Below are positions 33,399-41,846 of a stretch of 42,098 bases of DNA, one piece after another. Source of the DNA: Nitrospira sp. bin75. Its GTDB lineage: Bacteria; Nitrospirota; Nitrospiria; Nitrospirales; UBA8639. Both the position numbers and the translations under genes were made by a program. The stretch covers positions 1-42,098 of the forward strand of contig MPMZ01000024.1 in NCBI GenBank assembly GCA_002238765.1, given 5' to 3'. How positions within the stretch are numbered: position 1 is the first letter of the stretch; the number at the start of each line of letters is the position of its first letter. The notes beneath the pieces are model-generated. The model was not told the origin of the DNA, did no database searches, and saw nothing but the letters and a program-made list of their open reading frames with translations.

Positions 33399-35824
33399 TC
33401 AGAAGTAGAAGCGGCTGAGGATGCCGAACGTGCGGGGTTGGCCCACGCGATAGGCCAGGCGGGCGGCGCCATTGCGTTCACGGTCGAATGAGAGTTGCGG
33501 GTTTTTGTCCGTGATGTTCTTGATGTAGAACATGACTTCCCACGTGTCGTACAGCAGGCCCGTGTTCAGGTTGAACAGGTTGTACGCGTCCAGTTCCATC
33601 TGGTCCCGAAAATTGCCGGACGCCATGTCTGCTCCCGTCAGCCCCGCAATGAGTCTGGACGGGTATGGCGTACTTTCCTGATCACCGGGTTGGGTGAACT
33701 GACTGCCGACGTACTGCCAGGACGCGGTGACGTAACTCTCTTTTGAATTCCAGACACCCGGAAACGTGTACGTGGCCACCGCGGACAGCTGCCAGTTGGG
33801 CACGGACGGGATGCGGTTGCCGTCCTTGATGCCGGGCACGTTGGGTACCGTGGTATCAAATTCCGCCTCCACGTAGCTGCCGGCAAACGTCACCAACAAG
33901 GCATCCGTGGGGTGCACGGCGAACTCCAGTTCTCCTCCCATGGTATGGGCCTCGGGTACGCTGACGGTCACGCGCGATGAACATTCACCGGCATCCACGT
34001 TCACGCCCAGGTTGCTGATGTCGGCATAGAACAGCGACGCATTCATCGTCACTTTTTCGTATGAGGATTTGAGGCCGACTTCGTAGTTCCACAGGGTTTC
34101 GTCCTTGAACCGCTGGAACCCCCGGTAGGTGTCATAGTCCGCGCGGCATAGCGGCTCGTTCAACGGATCGTTCACGCCGCCCAACCGGAAGCCCCGTGAC
34201 GCCTGGGCGTTCAGGGCCACGCGGTCCGTCACGTCGTAATTGACCATGAACCGGGGCGTGAAACCGTTGGAGGAGACCGTGACGCTCTGGTTCTGCGCCG
34301 CCGAGTTTGAAAAGTTTCCACCCGACCTGAAGGTCTTGTCTTCTTCCCAGTCGTACCAGCGCAACCCGGCGGTGAAACCGAGGCGGTCGTAAAGCGTGTA
34401 GGTGGCTTCGCCGAATACGGCGACCTGCCTGAGGTCGTAGGTCAAATCCGACACATAGGGCGAATCCATGGTGTTGAAGCCGTTGCTGCTGGCAGCCATC
34501 GACCCGAGCGGGCTTCCCGCATTTGTATGGGTCCGGTCCCACCCGGGCGTGGGCAGTCGCTGGGAGTAGTCGCGTTTGACGTTGGAATAGAAGACGCCCC
34601 CCTGCCATTGGAACGCGCTGTTGTCGGTGGAAGCGACCCTCACCTCATGGGTCATCTGCTCCAACCCGGTGGTGTCCCGCAGGTTGGACGGCAGAAGCAC
34701 CCCTTCCGGTGGAAATCCGACGTCGACCGCCACACTGCCCGCCAGCGCGCTGGAGTCCCGGCTGACCAGCAGGTTGCGCTTGGTATAGCTGGCAACGTAG
34801 GTCGCCTCGATGCGGTCGTTCGGGTTCCATTTGATCGTGTTGTCGAGCAACAGGGTTTCGTCTTCGAAGGCTTCGTTCAGCAGCAGGAATTGCTGGCGCT
34901 TGCCGAGTTGCACCTTGGGCCGCGTGGTGGAGTACGGGTTGGCGTACAGGTTGAAGAGCTCTTCGCGGTTGAACCCGTCCATGTCGATGCTCTGATAGAC
35001 CAGCCGGGGGGTGATGGTGACGTTCGCGGTGGGTTGCCACAACACGGACATGCGCCCCCCGAAGCGGCCGCCGTCGTTGACGTTGTCGTCCCTTTCGCCC
35101 GTGACCCGCAAGGCGTCGATGAACCCGCCGTACCTGGTGCCGTAGCCCACCACGCGCACGGCCGCGTTGTCGCCCAGGGGCGCGTTGAAGGCGGCCTTGA
35201 CATGCCCGCCGGCCGAGCCGCCGTCGATGGTGTTCAAATCGAATTGCGTCCTCACGTCCTTGATGCCGAGTTGCGGCTTGTTGGTGACGTACCGCACGGT
35301 GCCGCCGATGGAGCCGGAGCCGAACAGCGTGCCTTGCGGGCCCCGCAGGGTTTCCACGCGTTGCACGTCATAGAGGTCCAGGTCCGGGGTGAAGAGCGAG
35401 ATCGCGATCGGCGTGTCGTCCAGGTAGACGCCCACCTGCTCCTTGACGCCCGGCTGGTCGCGGACGATCTGGCCGGATGAAATGCCGCGGATGTTGACCA
35501 CGCTCTGCCCGGGTCCCAGGTTCTGGATGTTCAGGCCGGCGATGTTCCGGGAGAGGTTTTCCAGATTGAAGGTGTTGAGCCGCTGGATGTCGGATTCTTT
35601 CTGCACGTTGACGGAGAAGGGCACGTCCATGATCGATTCGGTCCGCCGGGTGGCCGTGACCACCACTTCCTCCAGGCGTTGGATATCCGACACGCTCGCG
35701 CTCTTCGCCGTGCCGGCGTCACCCTGCGCTGAGGCATCCACCGCCACCAGCATGATCGCCAACGGCAATAACGAGAGAGATAGAAGAGGGCGAACACACC
35801 GGTTCGCCCCTATTTTTTTCCCAT
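33399..35824 (-). CDS. TonB-dependent receptor with an out-of-frame start across an A7 tract
   Basis: Outer-membrane receptor, about 805 residues. Signal peptide (CVRPLLSLSLLPLAIMLVAV, cleaved near ASAQG), TonB box LEEVVVTATRRT, plug domain (VVNIRGISSGQIVRD, VETLRGPQGTLFGSGSIGGT) and a large barrel ending in an aromatic residue (ILSRFYF). The best start is the ATG at 35822-35824 with GAGGAG eight bases upstream, but the next bases are GGGAAAAAAATAG: with seven A the frame stops after four codons. With eight A the ATG would open straight into MGKKIGANR and the signal peptide. The long in-frame extension upstream (to 36065) overlaps repeats and has no ribosome-binding site. Substrate unknown; not BtuB-like, and no riboswitch precedes it. 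Confidence 0.85.
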
Positions 35825-35913
35825 GGCCGGTCTCCTCTGGCGGGTTGTTGCCACTCTCGATTGTGGAGCATGAAACGTGAAGTGCCAGTTGTACCACACT
35901 TGTAAGTAGCTTG

Positions 35914-35948
35914 CTACGTATTTTGGTACGTAGTTTGTCATTTGTCAA
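35914..35948 (-). promoter_or_regulatory. Probable promoter and operator of the TonB receptor gene
   Basis: On the minus strand TTGACA (35943-35948) and CAAAAT (35920-35925) are 17 bases apart. A perfect inverted repeat CTACGTA-N6-TACGTAG (35914-35933) covers the -10 box, and a second, GTAGC-TT-GCTAC (35906-35917), overlaps it. This is no Fur-box pattern. The -35 box lies in the family C repeat. Confidence 0.5.
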
Positions 35949-35976
35949 CGAATGACTGAACACATACAGGGATGAC
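35943..35976 (+). repeat. Short gene-start-associated repeat, family C (copy 2)
   Basis: TGTCAACGAATGACTGAACAC then ATACAGGGATGACAG, close to 6798-6830 and 37347-37379. Confidence 0.55.
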
Positions 35977-35997
35977 AGATAAAGACAAAAGAAAAAG

Positions 35998-36057
35998 AAG
36001 CGCCATCCCATGGCGCCATGTCGAGGGCGCCTGCGGGCGCGGCTGCGCCCCGGTCCC
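35998..36057 (+). repeat. 60-base repeat flanking the TonB receptor gene (right copy)
   Basis: GCGCCATCCCATGGCGCCATG and GGGCGCGGCTGCGCC are its core; inverted partner at 33171-33230. Together they bracket the receptor gene. Confidence 0.75.
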
Positions 36058-36168
36058 GAATTCAATATGGGGGCGAGGACTGTCTGAGCGAAGCGAGTTC
36101 CGCAGCCCTAATAATCGGGGCCGGGGCACAGGCACCCGAAGGGCCGCGCCCGGGCGCCAATGGTTTTG

Positions 36169-36194
36169 GGTCCTTTTGCCGAAACAAAAGGACC
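36169..36194. repeat. Perfect hairpin in the menG upstream region
   Basis: GGTCCTTTTG and CAAAAGGACC form a perfect 10-base stem with a 6-base loop. The surrounding 36060-36260 is GC-rich and palindromic, with no supported gene although a frame is open; I take it as noncoding repeat sequence. Confidence 0.6.
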
Positions 36195-36274
36195 TCGTCG
36201 TGCGGGGGCGACACCCCGCGCCCTTGTCCCCCGCTTGTCTTGACAAATGCGGCGGGCCGGTTTTAACTGCCTGC

Positions 36275-37054
36275 ATGATACCGTCCATGGATCACGCCGC
36301 CGATGCATCGACGGGCAAGGCCGTGTCGCAATGGTCCGGCGCGCCGCGTGAACAGGCCGTGCAGCGCATGTTTACCGCCATCGCGACCCGGTACGACCTG
36401 AATAATTCCCTGCTCAGTTTCGGGCTTCATCATCGCTGGAAAGCCTTGGCCGCGAGCCTGATCCCTTTGCAGACGCACGGACGCGCCCTGGACCTGGGCG
36501 CGGGGACCGGGGATCTGGCCCTGTTGCTGGATCAGCGGATGGGGCCGCACGGCCGGGTGGCGGCGATGGATTTGAATTTCGCGATGCTGCGCGTGGGCGC
36601 GGCGAAGATCGACGGGCAGGGCCTGGCTTCCCGCATCGCCTGTTTTCGCGGGAACGCCGAGCACATCGGGTTTCTGGACGGCACGTTCGACGCGGTGACC
36701 ACGGGGTTTTGTATCCGCAACGTGGGCGACCGGCCGCAGGCCTTTCGCGAGATTTTTCGCGTGCTGAAACCGGGTGGCCGGTTCGTGTGTCTGGAGTTTT
36801 CCCGGCCGGTCTCGGCCTGGCTCCGGCGCGTCTATGACTGGTATTCGTTTCATCTCCTGCCCGCGATCGGCACCTGGGTGGCCAAGGACCATACGGACGT
36901 GTACCGCTACCTGCCCGAATCCATTCGCACGTTTCCCGATAAGGAACAGTTGGCCGCGATGCTTCGTGAGGCCGGGTTCAGCCACGTGGAGTACCAGAAT
37001 CTCAGCGGCGGGATCGTGGCCATTCACGTGGCCGTGAAGTCTGAGCGAGGGTGA
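36275..37054 (+). CDS. menG: Demethylmenaquinone / ubiquinone methyltransferase (MenG/UbiE)
   Basis: C-methylates the quinone ring in menaquinone (or ubiquinone) synthesis. The UbiE family marks are all there: MFTAIATRYDLNNSLLSFGL, ALDLGAGTGDLALLL (SAM motif I), GFCIRNVGDR, VLKPGGRFVCLEFSRP and SGGIVAIHVA at the end. Start at ATG 36275 or 36287; the open frame runs upstream to 35972 through repeat sequence, which I reject as coding. No other quinone gene is close. Confidence 0.93.
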   Translation: MIPSMDHAADASTGKAVSQWSGAPREQAVQRMFTAIATRYDLNNSLLSFGLHHRWKALAASLIPLQTHGRALDLGAGTGDLALLLDQRMGPHGRVAAMDLNFAMLRVGAAKIDGQGLASRIACFRGNAEHIGFLDGTFDAVTTGFCIRNVGDRPQAFREIFRVLKPGGRFVCLEFSRPVSAWLRRVYDWYSFHLLPAIGTWVAKDHTDVYRYLPESIRTFPDKEQLAAMLREAGFSHVEYQNLSGGIVAIHVAVKSERG

Positions 37055-37065
37055 TCAGATTCTTT

Positions 37066-37330
37066 TCCTCCCCTTTGTAAGGGGAGGATGAGCTAGGCAT
37101 GCCCCCGCGAAAGCGGGGGTGGGGTAGAGTCCGCAGTTTTCCCTCCCCTTTGTAAGGGGAGGCCAGGTGGGGTAGAGTCCGAACGTCGGGTGACTGCAAA
37201 TGCTTCTACCTCCCCTCCCCCTCCTGATCCTTCGGCTACGCTCAGGACAGGCAAAGGAGGGGGATAGATGCCTCTACCTCCGAACTTTTCCCTCTTCGGA
37301 AAAAATTCCCGTCCTTTCAAAGGAGGAGAA
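37066..37330. repeat. Cluster of family A repeat arms with nested insertions
   Basis: Four arms of family A in a row. The first (37066-37130) is split by a hairpin CCCCCGC-GAAA-GCGGGGG at 37102-37119. The second and third (37139-37262) share with copy 1 the spacer CCGAACGTCGGGTGACT. The third arm is split by CCTGATCCTTCGGCTACGC..CAGG (37223-37251). The fourth (37271-37330) contains the inner hairpin ACTTTTCCCTCTTCGGAAAAA seen in copy 3. This fills the 327-base gap between menG and the radical SAM gene. Confidence 0.8.
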
Positions 37331-37346
37331 AGAACAGGCCGAAATT

Positions 37347-37379
37347 GTGAACGAGTTAGTGAACACATACCAGGATGAG
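37347..37379 (+). repeat. Short gene-start-associated repeat, family C (copy 3)
   Basis: GTGAACGAGTTAGTGAACAC then ATACCAGGATGAGG. Its end supplies the likely ribosome-binding site (AGGATGAGG) of the radical SAM gene, whose start follows within a few bases. Confidence 0.55.
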
Positions 37380-37381
37380 GC

Positions 37382-38992
37382 GTGATGGATTCCGTTCTTT
37401 ACGTGTTCCTGCCGTGTAAGAAGGTCTATCCGACCGGCATTACGTACCTGGCCGATTTCATTCACCGGCGACGGCCGGAGGTCCGGCAGCAGATCCTGGA
37501 CTTGTCGCTGTTTCCGCCGGCGGAGCGGTCGCGCGCGTTGCGCGAGACGGTGCAACACTTCCAGCCGGAGCTCGTGTGTTTTTCGTGGCGCGATATTCAG
37601 ATTTTTTCGCCGCACGAAGGCGACGCGTCGCTGGAGCAGGCGTTCAATTTTTATTACGCGAGCAATCCCCTGAAGCGCGTGGCGGCGTCGTTCCAGGGCG
37701 TGCGCAACCTGTACCGGTATTATCAGGATATCCGCCGCAACCTGTCGTACCCGTGGCTGGTGCACCGGAAATTTCCGGACGTACGAATGATGATCGGCGG
37801 CGGGGCGTTTACCGCGTTCGCGGATCAGTTGATCGAACAATTGCCGGACGGCACGCTCGGGATTCTGGGCGAGGGGGAGGATGCGATCCTCAAGGTGTTG
37901 AACGACGAGCCGCTGACGGATGAACGGTTCATCGTGCGCGAGCACGGGCGCGTGAGCAAAGGCACGAAGTATACGCCGGCCCTGCTGGATTCGTTGACGG
38001 TGGACCTGCCGTACCTGACGTCCATTTTTCCGCAGTACCGGGAATACGTGGGCGAGTGTATCGGGGTGCAGTCGAAACGGGGCTGCCCGTATGACTGCGC
38101 GTTTTGTTTGTATCCGTACATCGAGGGGAAGCGCGTGCGGTACCGGCCGGCGCAGAACGTGGTACATGATATCGCGCAGTATTATCATCAGTGGGGCGCG
38201 CGGCGGTTCTGGTTTACCGACGCGCAGTTCATCACAGGCAAGGACGCGTACCCGCAATGCACGGAGATCCTGGAGCGGATCATTCGCGAGGGCCTAAAGA
38301 TCGAATGGTCGGGGTACGTGCGCACGTCGCTGATTTCCGCGGACCTGGCGAAGCTGATGGTGCGGTCCGGCGTGGGCGACCTGGAAGTGGCGATTACCGC
38401 GGGCTCGCAGCAGGTGCTGAACAGCCTGCACATGGGCTTCAAGCTGGAACACTTGTATGACGGCTGCCGGTATTTGCAGGAGGCGGGGTTCGCGGGGCGC
38501 GTGATCCTGAATTATTCGCTCAACTCGCCGGAGGAAACCGAAGAGACGCTGTTGCAGAGTATCGAGTCGTACAAAATGGTGGCGTCGATTCTCGGGGAGG
38601 ACCGCGTGTTCCCGTTGATGTTCTTCCTGGGCGTTCAGCCCAATACGGACCTGGAACAGCGGTTGTTGTCGGACGGCTATCTGTCCGCGGGCTATAATCC
38701 GCTCAGCCTCACGCCGTGGAATATCAAGAAGTTGCTGTACAATCCCGCGCCGCTCAACACCCTGATTGCGAAGGCGTGCCTGACGGCCTGGAACCGGAAA
38801 CACGGGAGCCGGGACCCGCGGCCCTGGTCCGGCAGTCTGAGTCAAACAAGCGCCACGCAGGATCACGGCCATACCTACGCGGACCAGAGTCTTTCCAAGG
38901 GCCTCGAAGGCAACTCGGGCCGCGACGCCCTGCTGACCCTGGAAGAACTGTTGCGCTCCCGCCCCGCGGCGCAACGCCGCGGGGCGTCATAG
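37382..38992 (+). CDS. Radical SAM protein with N-terminal B12-binding-like domain
   Basis: 536 residues. The N-terminal part (to about 180) has the Rossmann-type layout of cobalamin-binding radical SAM enzymes, with MMIGGGAFTAFADQL and GILGEGEDAIL, but no DxHxxG motif, so any cobalamin would bind base-off without the His or not at all. The radical SAM core has the [4Fe-4S] triad Cys235, 239 and 242 in CPYDCAFC, then FWFTDAQFITGK and an ELSL-like motif. Start GTG 37382 or ATG 37385. The reaction cannot be assigned; methylation or ring rearrangement are the common ones. The last ten codons contain a perfect 12-base hairpin. The gene is unusually rich in GCG/CGC codons compared with the B12 block. 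Confidence 0.88.
   Translation: MMDSVLYVFLPCKKVYPTGITYLADFIHRRRPEVRQQILDLSLFPPAERSRALRETVQHFQPELVCFSWRDIQIFSPHEGDASLEQAFNFYYASNPLKRVAASFQGVRNLYRYYQDIRRNLSYPWLVHRKFPDVRMMIGGGAFTAFADQLIEQLPDGTLGILGEGEDAILKVLNDEPLTDERFIVREHGRVSKGTKYTPALLDSLTVDLPYLTSIFPQYREYVGECIGVQSKRGCPYDCAFCLYPYIEGKRVRYRPAQNVVHDIAQYYHQWGARRFWFTDAQFITGKDAYPQCTEILERIIREGLKIEWSGYVRTSLISADLAKLMVRSGVGDLEVAITAGSQQVLNSLHMGFKLEHLYDGCRYLQEAGFAGRVILNYSLNSPEETEETLLQSIESYKMVASILGEDRVFPLMFFLGVQPNTDLEQRLLSDGYLSAGYNPLSLTPWNIKKLLYNPAPLNTLIAKACLTAWNRKHGSRDPRPWSGSLSQTSATQDHGHTYADQSLSKGLEGNSGRDALLTLEELLRSRPAAQRRGAS
38960..38986. repeat. Perfect 12-base hairpin at the end of the radical SAM gene
   Basis: CGCCCCGCGGCG-CAA-CGCCGCGGGGCG, all GC pairs, within the last codons (RPAAQRRGAS). 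No T-run follows. Confidence 0.8.
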
Positions 38993-39007
38993 AACCTCGC
39001 CCCCCTC

Positions 39008-39093
39008 ACCCCACTCCCTCTCCCACGATGGGGAGAGGGAGTGGAGGAAATTTCCTCTCCCTTGATGGGAGAGGATTAAGGTGAGAGTGATAT
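39008..39093. repeat. CCCTCTCCC-type palindrome between convergent genes
   Basis: CCACTCCCTCTCCC-ACGAT-GGGGAGAGGGAGTGG (about 39009-39043), followed by a smaller CCTCTCCC..GGGAGAGG hairpin and TTAAGGTGAGAG. A widespread type of intergenic repeat that may also act as a two-way terminator here. Confidence 0.65.
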
Positions 39094-39130
39094 GAGGGAG
39101 TTGTGGTTGCGTGTGGACTCCCCGCCTGGA

Positions 39131-39772
39131 TTACTCCGTGATCGTGAACGCCATGGTGCCGATCACGTTGGGGTCGTACAACTCCTGGCCGGGACTTTCG
39201 AAGTAGAGCTTGACGAGATACTTCCCTTTTTTCCAGCCGCCCTCGGGTCGGAAGATTTCCAGGTACCCTGCTTTCTCGTTCATTTCCATAAACAGGGCAT
39301 CGGTTCCCGTGAGTTTTGTTGACGGCGTCTTGCCGTCCGGCATGTGAAACCACGCCGCTCGGTATTGCGAGGGGGCGTCCAGGGCCGATACCGCGAAGAC
39401 GAGATAGAAGATTTCCGTGTCCGCCGAAAATTCGGAGACGCCGGGGTCCACGGGTTCCACGTAGGCGTCGTCCGTCATCCAGCCTTGCCGGCCGAACGTG
39501 TCCCAGGGCACTTTGATGTCCCGGGCCATGACGATCCATTTGAAGGCCGATTGCGGGCGTTGCCAGTTTTCCTGGTCCAGCATCATGAGTTCGGTCTGCG
39601 TGGTCACGCTTCCCTCACTCTCCTTGACGGCGGCCTGGGGGGCAAAGTTCTGTTCTTCGCCGATGGCGATCCCGGGGATCACGAGCACGAGCAGCAGGCC
39701 GGCGAAGGTGATGACGCCGAAAGACCGGCCGCCACGATGCGCGTGCTCTGCGGTAGATGGTTTTTTTGTCAT
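39131..39772 (-). CDS. Exported protein of unknown function
   Basis: 213 residues. Starts at ATG 39772 with GGGAGG seven bases upstream. A signal peptide (SFGVITFAGLLLVLVIPGIA, cleaved near AIGEE) precedes a soluble domain with TQTELMMLDQENWQRPQSAF, a W-rich segment and the C-terminal beta-type part YLVKLYFESPGQELYDPNV. I do not recognise a family. The frame stays open well upstream through repeat sequence and is not coding there. Third in a row on the minus strand after the ATPase and HAD genes, but a 250-base repeat-filled gap separates it. Confidence 0.75.
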   Translation of the reverse strand: MTKKPSTAEHAHRGGRSFGVITFAGLLLVLVIPGIAIGEEQNFAPQAAVKESEGSVTTQTELMMLDQENWQRPQSAFKWIVMARDIKVPWDTFGRQGWMTDDAYVEPVDPGVSEFSADTEIFYLVFAVSALDAPSQYRAAWFHMPDGKTPSTKLTGTDALFMEMNEKAGYLEIFRPEGGWKKGKYLVKLYFESPGQELYDPNVIGTMAFTITE

Positions 39773-39877
39773 GCTACGCCTCCCCCGGCCTGGACATTCC
39801 TGCCCGTACTTTACCCCTCTCACGGCGTTTTCGCAATCGTTCGCGGTGGCGCGATAGGATCGCGCTTCCTTTTCCCA

Positions 39878-39979
39878 TCTGTCATTCCCGGCTTGATCGG
39901 GAATCCAGGGTCGTTGCTTTTTTCTTAGTCCACAAGAACAACGACACTGGATCCTCGCGTGCGCAAGGATGACAGAAAG
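39878..39979. repeat. Family B repeat (copy 4)
   Basis: TCTGTCATTCCCGGCTTGATCGGGAATCCAG at one end (in two hairpin halves), GACACTGGATCCTCGCGTGCGCAAGGATGACAG at the other (abbreviated here by its key parts). Fills the gap between the exported protein and the HAD gene. Confidence 0.7.
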
Positions 39980-40026
39980 GGAATACAAATGACAGATAAG
40001 AACGAATACCGGACGCCCTTCGCTCT

Positions 40027-40905
40027 TCAGGGCGAGGGCGCGGCGACGCGGGTGGCGGCGATGGCTTGGCGGCGGCGCTCGACGATGCCGTCGGCGATTT
40101 CGGTGAGGTGCTGTTCGAGGGTCAGGCGGAGTTGGCTCCCGCTTCGATAGTCGGCCTCGGCCATGAAATGCACACGGTTGGCATGATGCGTGAGGTCGTA
40201 ACATTTTTTGAATGACCGGCGCGTGGGGTCGTCCGGATTGTACACGGCCACGGCCAAGCCGCCGTTCTTCTTGATGACGGTGAAACACGGCACGTCGGTG
40301 GGGCCGTCGCCCACGTAGATCATGTGCCGGAACGGCACGCGCCTGGCTTCCTCGGGCATGTGGTCGTTGACGTCCTGAGCCGGGTCCAGGAGGTTCTTGT
40401 TGACCCGGAAGAGGTATTGTGTTTTCTGCGTGTGACTGATGGTGCGTTTCGGGAAACTGATGTGCCCGTCCTCTTCGTCGAATTGGCACCCCCACACGGT
40501 CTTGGTCCACTTGGCGATCTCACTGCCCTTCAAGATCGCTTCCAGTCCAGAGCTGACCACGTAATGCTCCAGATGAATGTCCCATTCCCGGTATTTGGGT
40601 TGCTGGATGATGGTGTCCAATTCGCCGAAACACTCCGGCACTCCGGGGAAGAACGTGAGTTGCGCGCCCATGCGTTGCAGGTCCTGGTTGGACAGGGACC
40701 GGATCGCGTCGTGCTCCAGCATCCGCTTCATATAGGCGAGTTCCTGGTCGTAGCCTTTGTCCTTGATGAGCGCGGTGCAGCTTTCCCAGAACTGCTGCGG
40801 CTCGATGCCGGCGTGAGGCAGGATCGTCTGGTCCTGCATGTACTGCGGGCTCAGGGTGTGATCGAAGTCGTAGACGACGGCGATGATGTTGTGTGGTTCG
40901 GACAA
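40027..40905 (-). CDS. HAD-superfamily hydrolase
   Basis: 292 residues. HAD motif I VVYDFDHTLSP (nucleophile Asp13, acid Asp15), motif II VVSSGLEAIL, and motif IV YVGDGPTDVPCF. The cap inserted between motifs I and II is large and helical. Probably a phosphatase; substrate unknown. It follows the CbbQ/NorQ-like gene by about 80 bases occupied by a family A repeat arm. Confidence 0.85.
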   Translation of the reverse strand: MSEPHNIIAVVYDFDHTLSPQYMQDQTILPHAGIEPQQFWESCTALIKDKGYDQELAYMKRMLEHDAIRSLSNQDLQRMGAQLTFFPGVPECFGELDTIIQQPKYREWDIHLEHYVVSSGLEAILKGSEIAKWTKTVWGCQFDEEDGHISFPKRTISHTQKTQYLFRVNKNLLDPAQDVNDHMPEEARRVPFRHMIYVGDGPTDVPCFTVIKKNGGLAVAVYNPDDPTRRSFKKCYDLTHHANRVHFMAEADYRSGSQLRLTLEQHLTEIADGIVERRRQAIAATRVAAPSP

Positions 40906-40908
40906 ACT

Positions 40909-40946
40909 CTCTACCTCCCCTTGCCCTTCCTTACAAAGGAGGGGAA
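40909..40946. repeat. Family A repeat, single arm
   Basis: CTCTACCTCCCCTTGCCCTT then CCTTACAAAGGAGGGG. A solitary arm with no inverted partner nearby. Confidence 0.75.
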
Positions 40947-40985
40947 CCGGGTTAGGGACGGGGGCACGGTTCGCCGGGGGGTGGC

Positions 40986-41798
40986 CTAAAAGATCGCTTT
41001 CACCAGTTCCTGGATGCTGCGGTGCATATCGATGTCGTCCGTGATGGGCTGGATCACCGCCACCTCGCAGGCCCGCTCCGGGGCGACGCCTTGCTTCATC
41101 AGGGTGCCGGCGTAAATGAGCAGTCGCGTACTGACGCCTTCTTCGAGTCCGTGGTTGCGCAGATTCCTCACCTTGCCGCCCAGTTTGACGAGCCGGTGGG
41201 CCACGTCGTTGGCCACGCCGGCTTCATGTTCGATGATTTTCGTTTCGATCCCGGCGGGCGGATACGTGAACTCGATCGCCATGAACCGTTGTTTGGTGCT
41301 TTGCTTGAGTTCCTTGAGCACGCTCTGGTAGCCGGGGTTGTAGGAAATCACGAGCATGAAGTCATCGACCGCTTCGATGACCTGCCCGCGTTTTTCAATC
41401 GGCAGAAAGCGGCGATCGTCGCCCAACGGGTGTACGACCACCGTCGTGTCTTTTCTGGCTTCGACGATTTCATCCAAATAGACGATGGCCCCGTGTTTCA
41501 CCCCGAGGGTCAGGGGGCCGTCCATCCACACGGTTTCTTCGCCTTTGAGGAGATACCGGCCCACCAGGTCCGACGCGGTGAGATCTTCATGGCAGGCCAC
41601 CGTAATCAGCGGACGCTTCAACCTGTACGCCAAGTGTTGCACAAACCGGGTTTTGCCGCAGCCCGTCGGGCCTTTCAGCATCACCGGCAACTGCTGTTGC
41701 GCCGCAATGTCGGCCAGCCCGATCTCACCGTTGATTTCCTCATAAAACGGTTCTTCGGTGATCCGGTATTGCTCGATGTCGATTTCGTGTCCTTTCAC
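40986..41798 (-). CDS. MoxR-type AAA ATPase of the CbbQ/NirQ/NorQ family
   Basis: 270 residues. Walker A GPTGCGKT (residues 43-50), [19 protein letters not shown], Walker [14 protein letters not shown] and the sensor region SYNPGY are all typical; the C-terminal CbbQ-type domain ends in [11 protein letters not shown]. Such ATPases work with a von Willebrand factor A protein (CbbO/NorD) to activate or remodel metalloenzymes such as Rubisco or NO reductase. No such partner lies downstream. The IS30 copy ends about 50 bases upstream and may have separated it from its original neighbours. Confidence 0.92.
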   Translation of the reverse strand: MKGHEIDIEQYRITEEPFYEEINGEIGLADIAAQQQLPVMLKGPTGCGKTRFVQHLAYRLKRPLITVACHEDLTASDLVGRYLLKGEETVWMDGPLTLGVKHGAIVYLDEIVEARKDTTVVVHPLGDDRRFLPIEKRGQVIEAVDDFMLVISYNPGYQSVLKELKQSTKQRFMAIEFTYPPAGIETKIIEHEAGVANDVAHRLVKLGGKVRNLRNHGLEEGVSTRLLIYAGTLMKQGVAPERACEVAVIQPITDDIDMHRSIQELVKAIF

Positions 41799-41846
41799 GC
41801 GTCCTCTTTTTTCTTTTCCCGATGGAGGCCTGTTTTTTTCTTTCTG

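Noticed and set aside
35825-36065. N-terminal extension of the TonB receptor to give an 888-residue protein
   Set aside because: It precedes the signal peptide, crosses the promoter, operator and repeat C, and lacks a ribosome-binding site; the A7 frame problem explains the data better.
36108-36270. Small genes in the GC-rich region before menG
   Set aside because: The frames translate hairpin repeats such as GGTCCTTTTG..CAAAAGGACC and have no start signals.
35972-36274. N-terminal extension of menG by about 100 codons
   Set aside because: The stretch is repeat sequence with hairpins, and MenG/UbiE proteins start near the ATG at 36275.
39131-40510. Open frame of 459 codons on the minus strand taken as one gene
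   Set aside because: Only the last 213 codons have a ribosome-binding site, signal peptide and normal composition. The upstream part runs through a family B repeat and antisense to the HAD gene.
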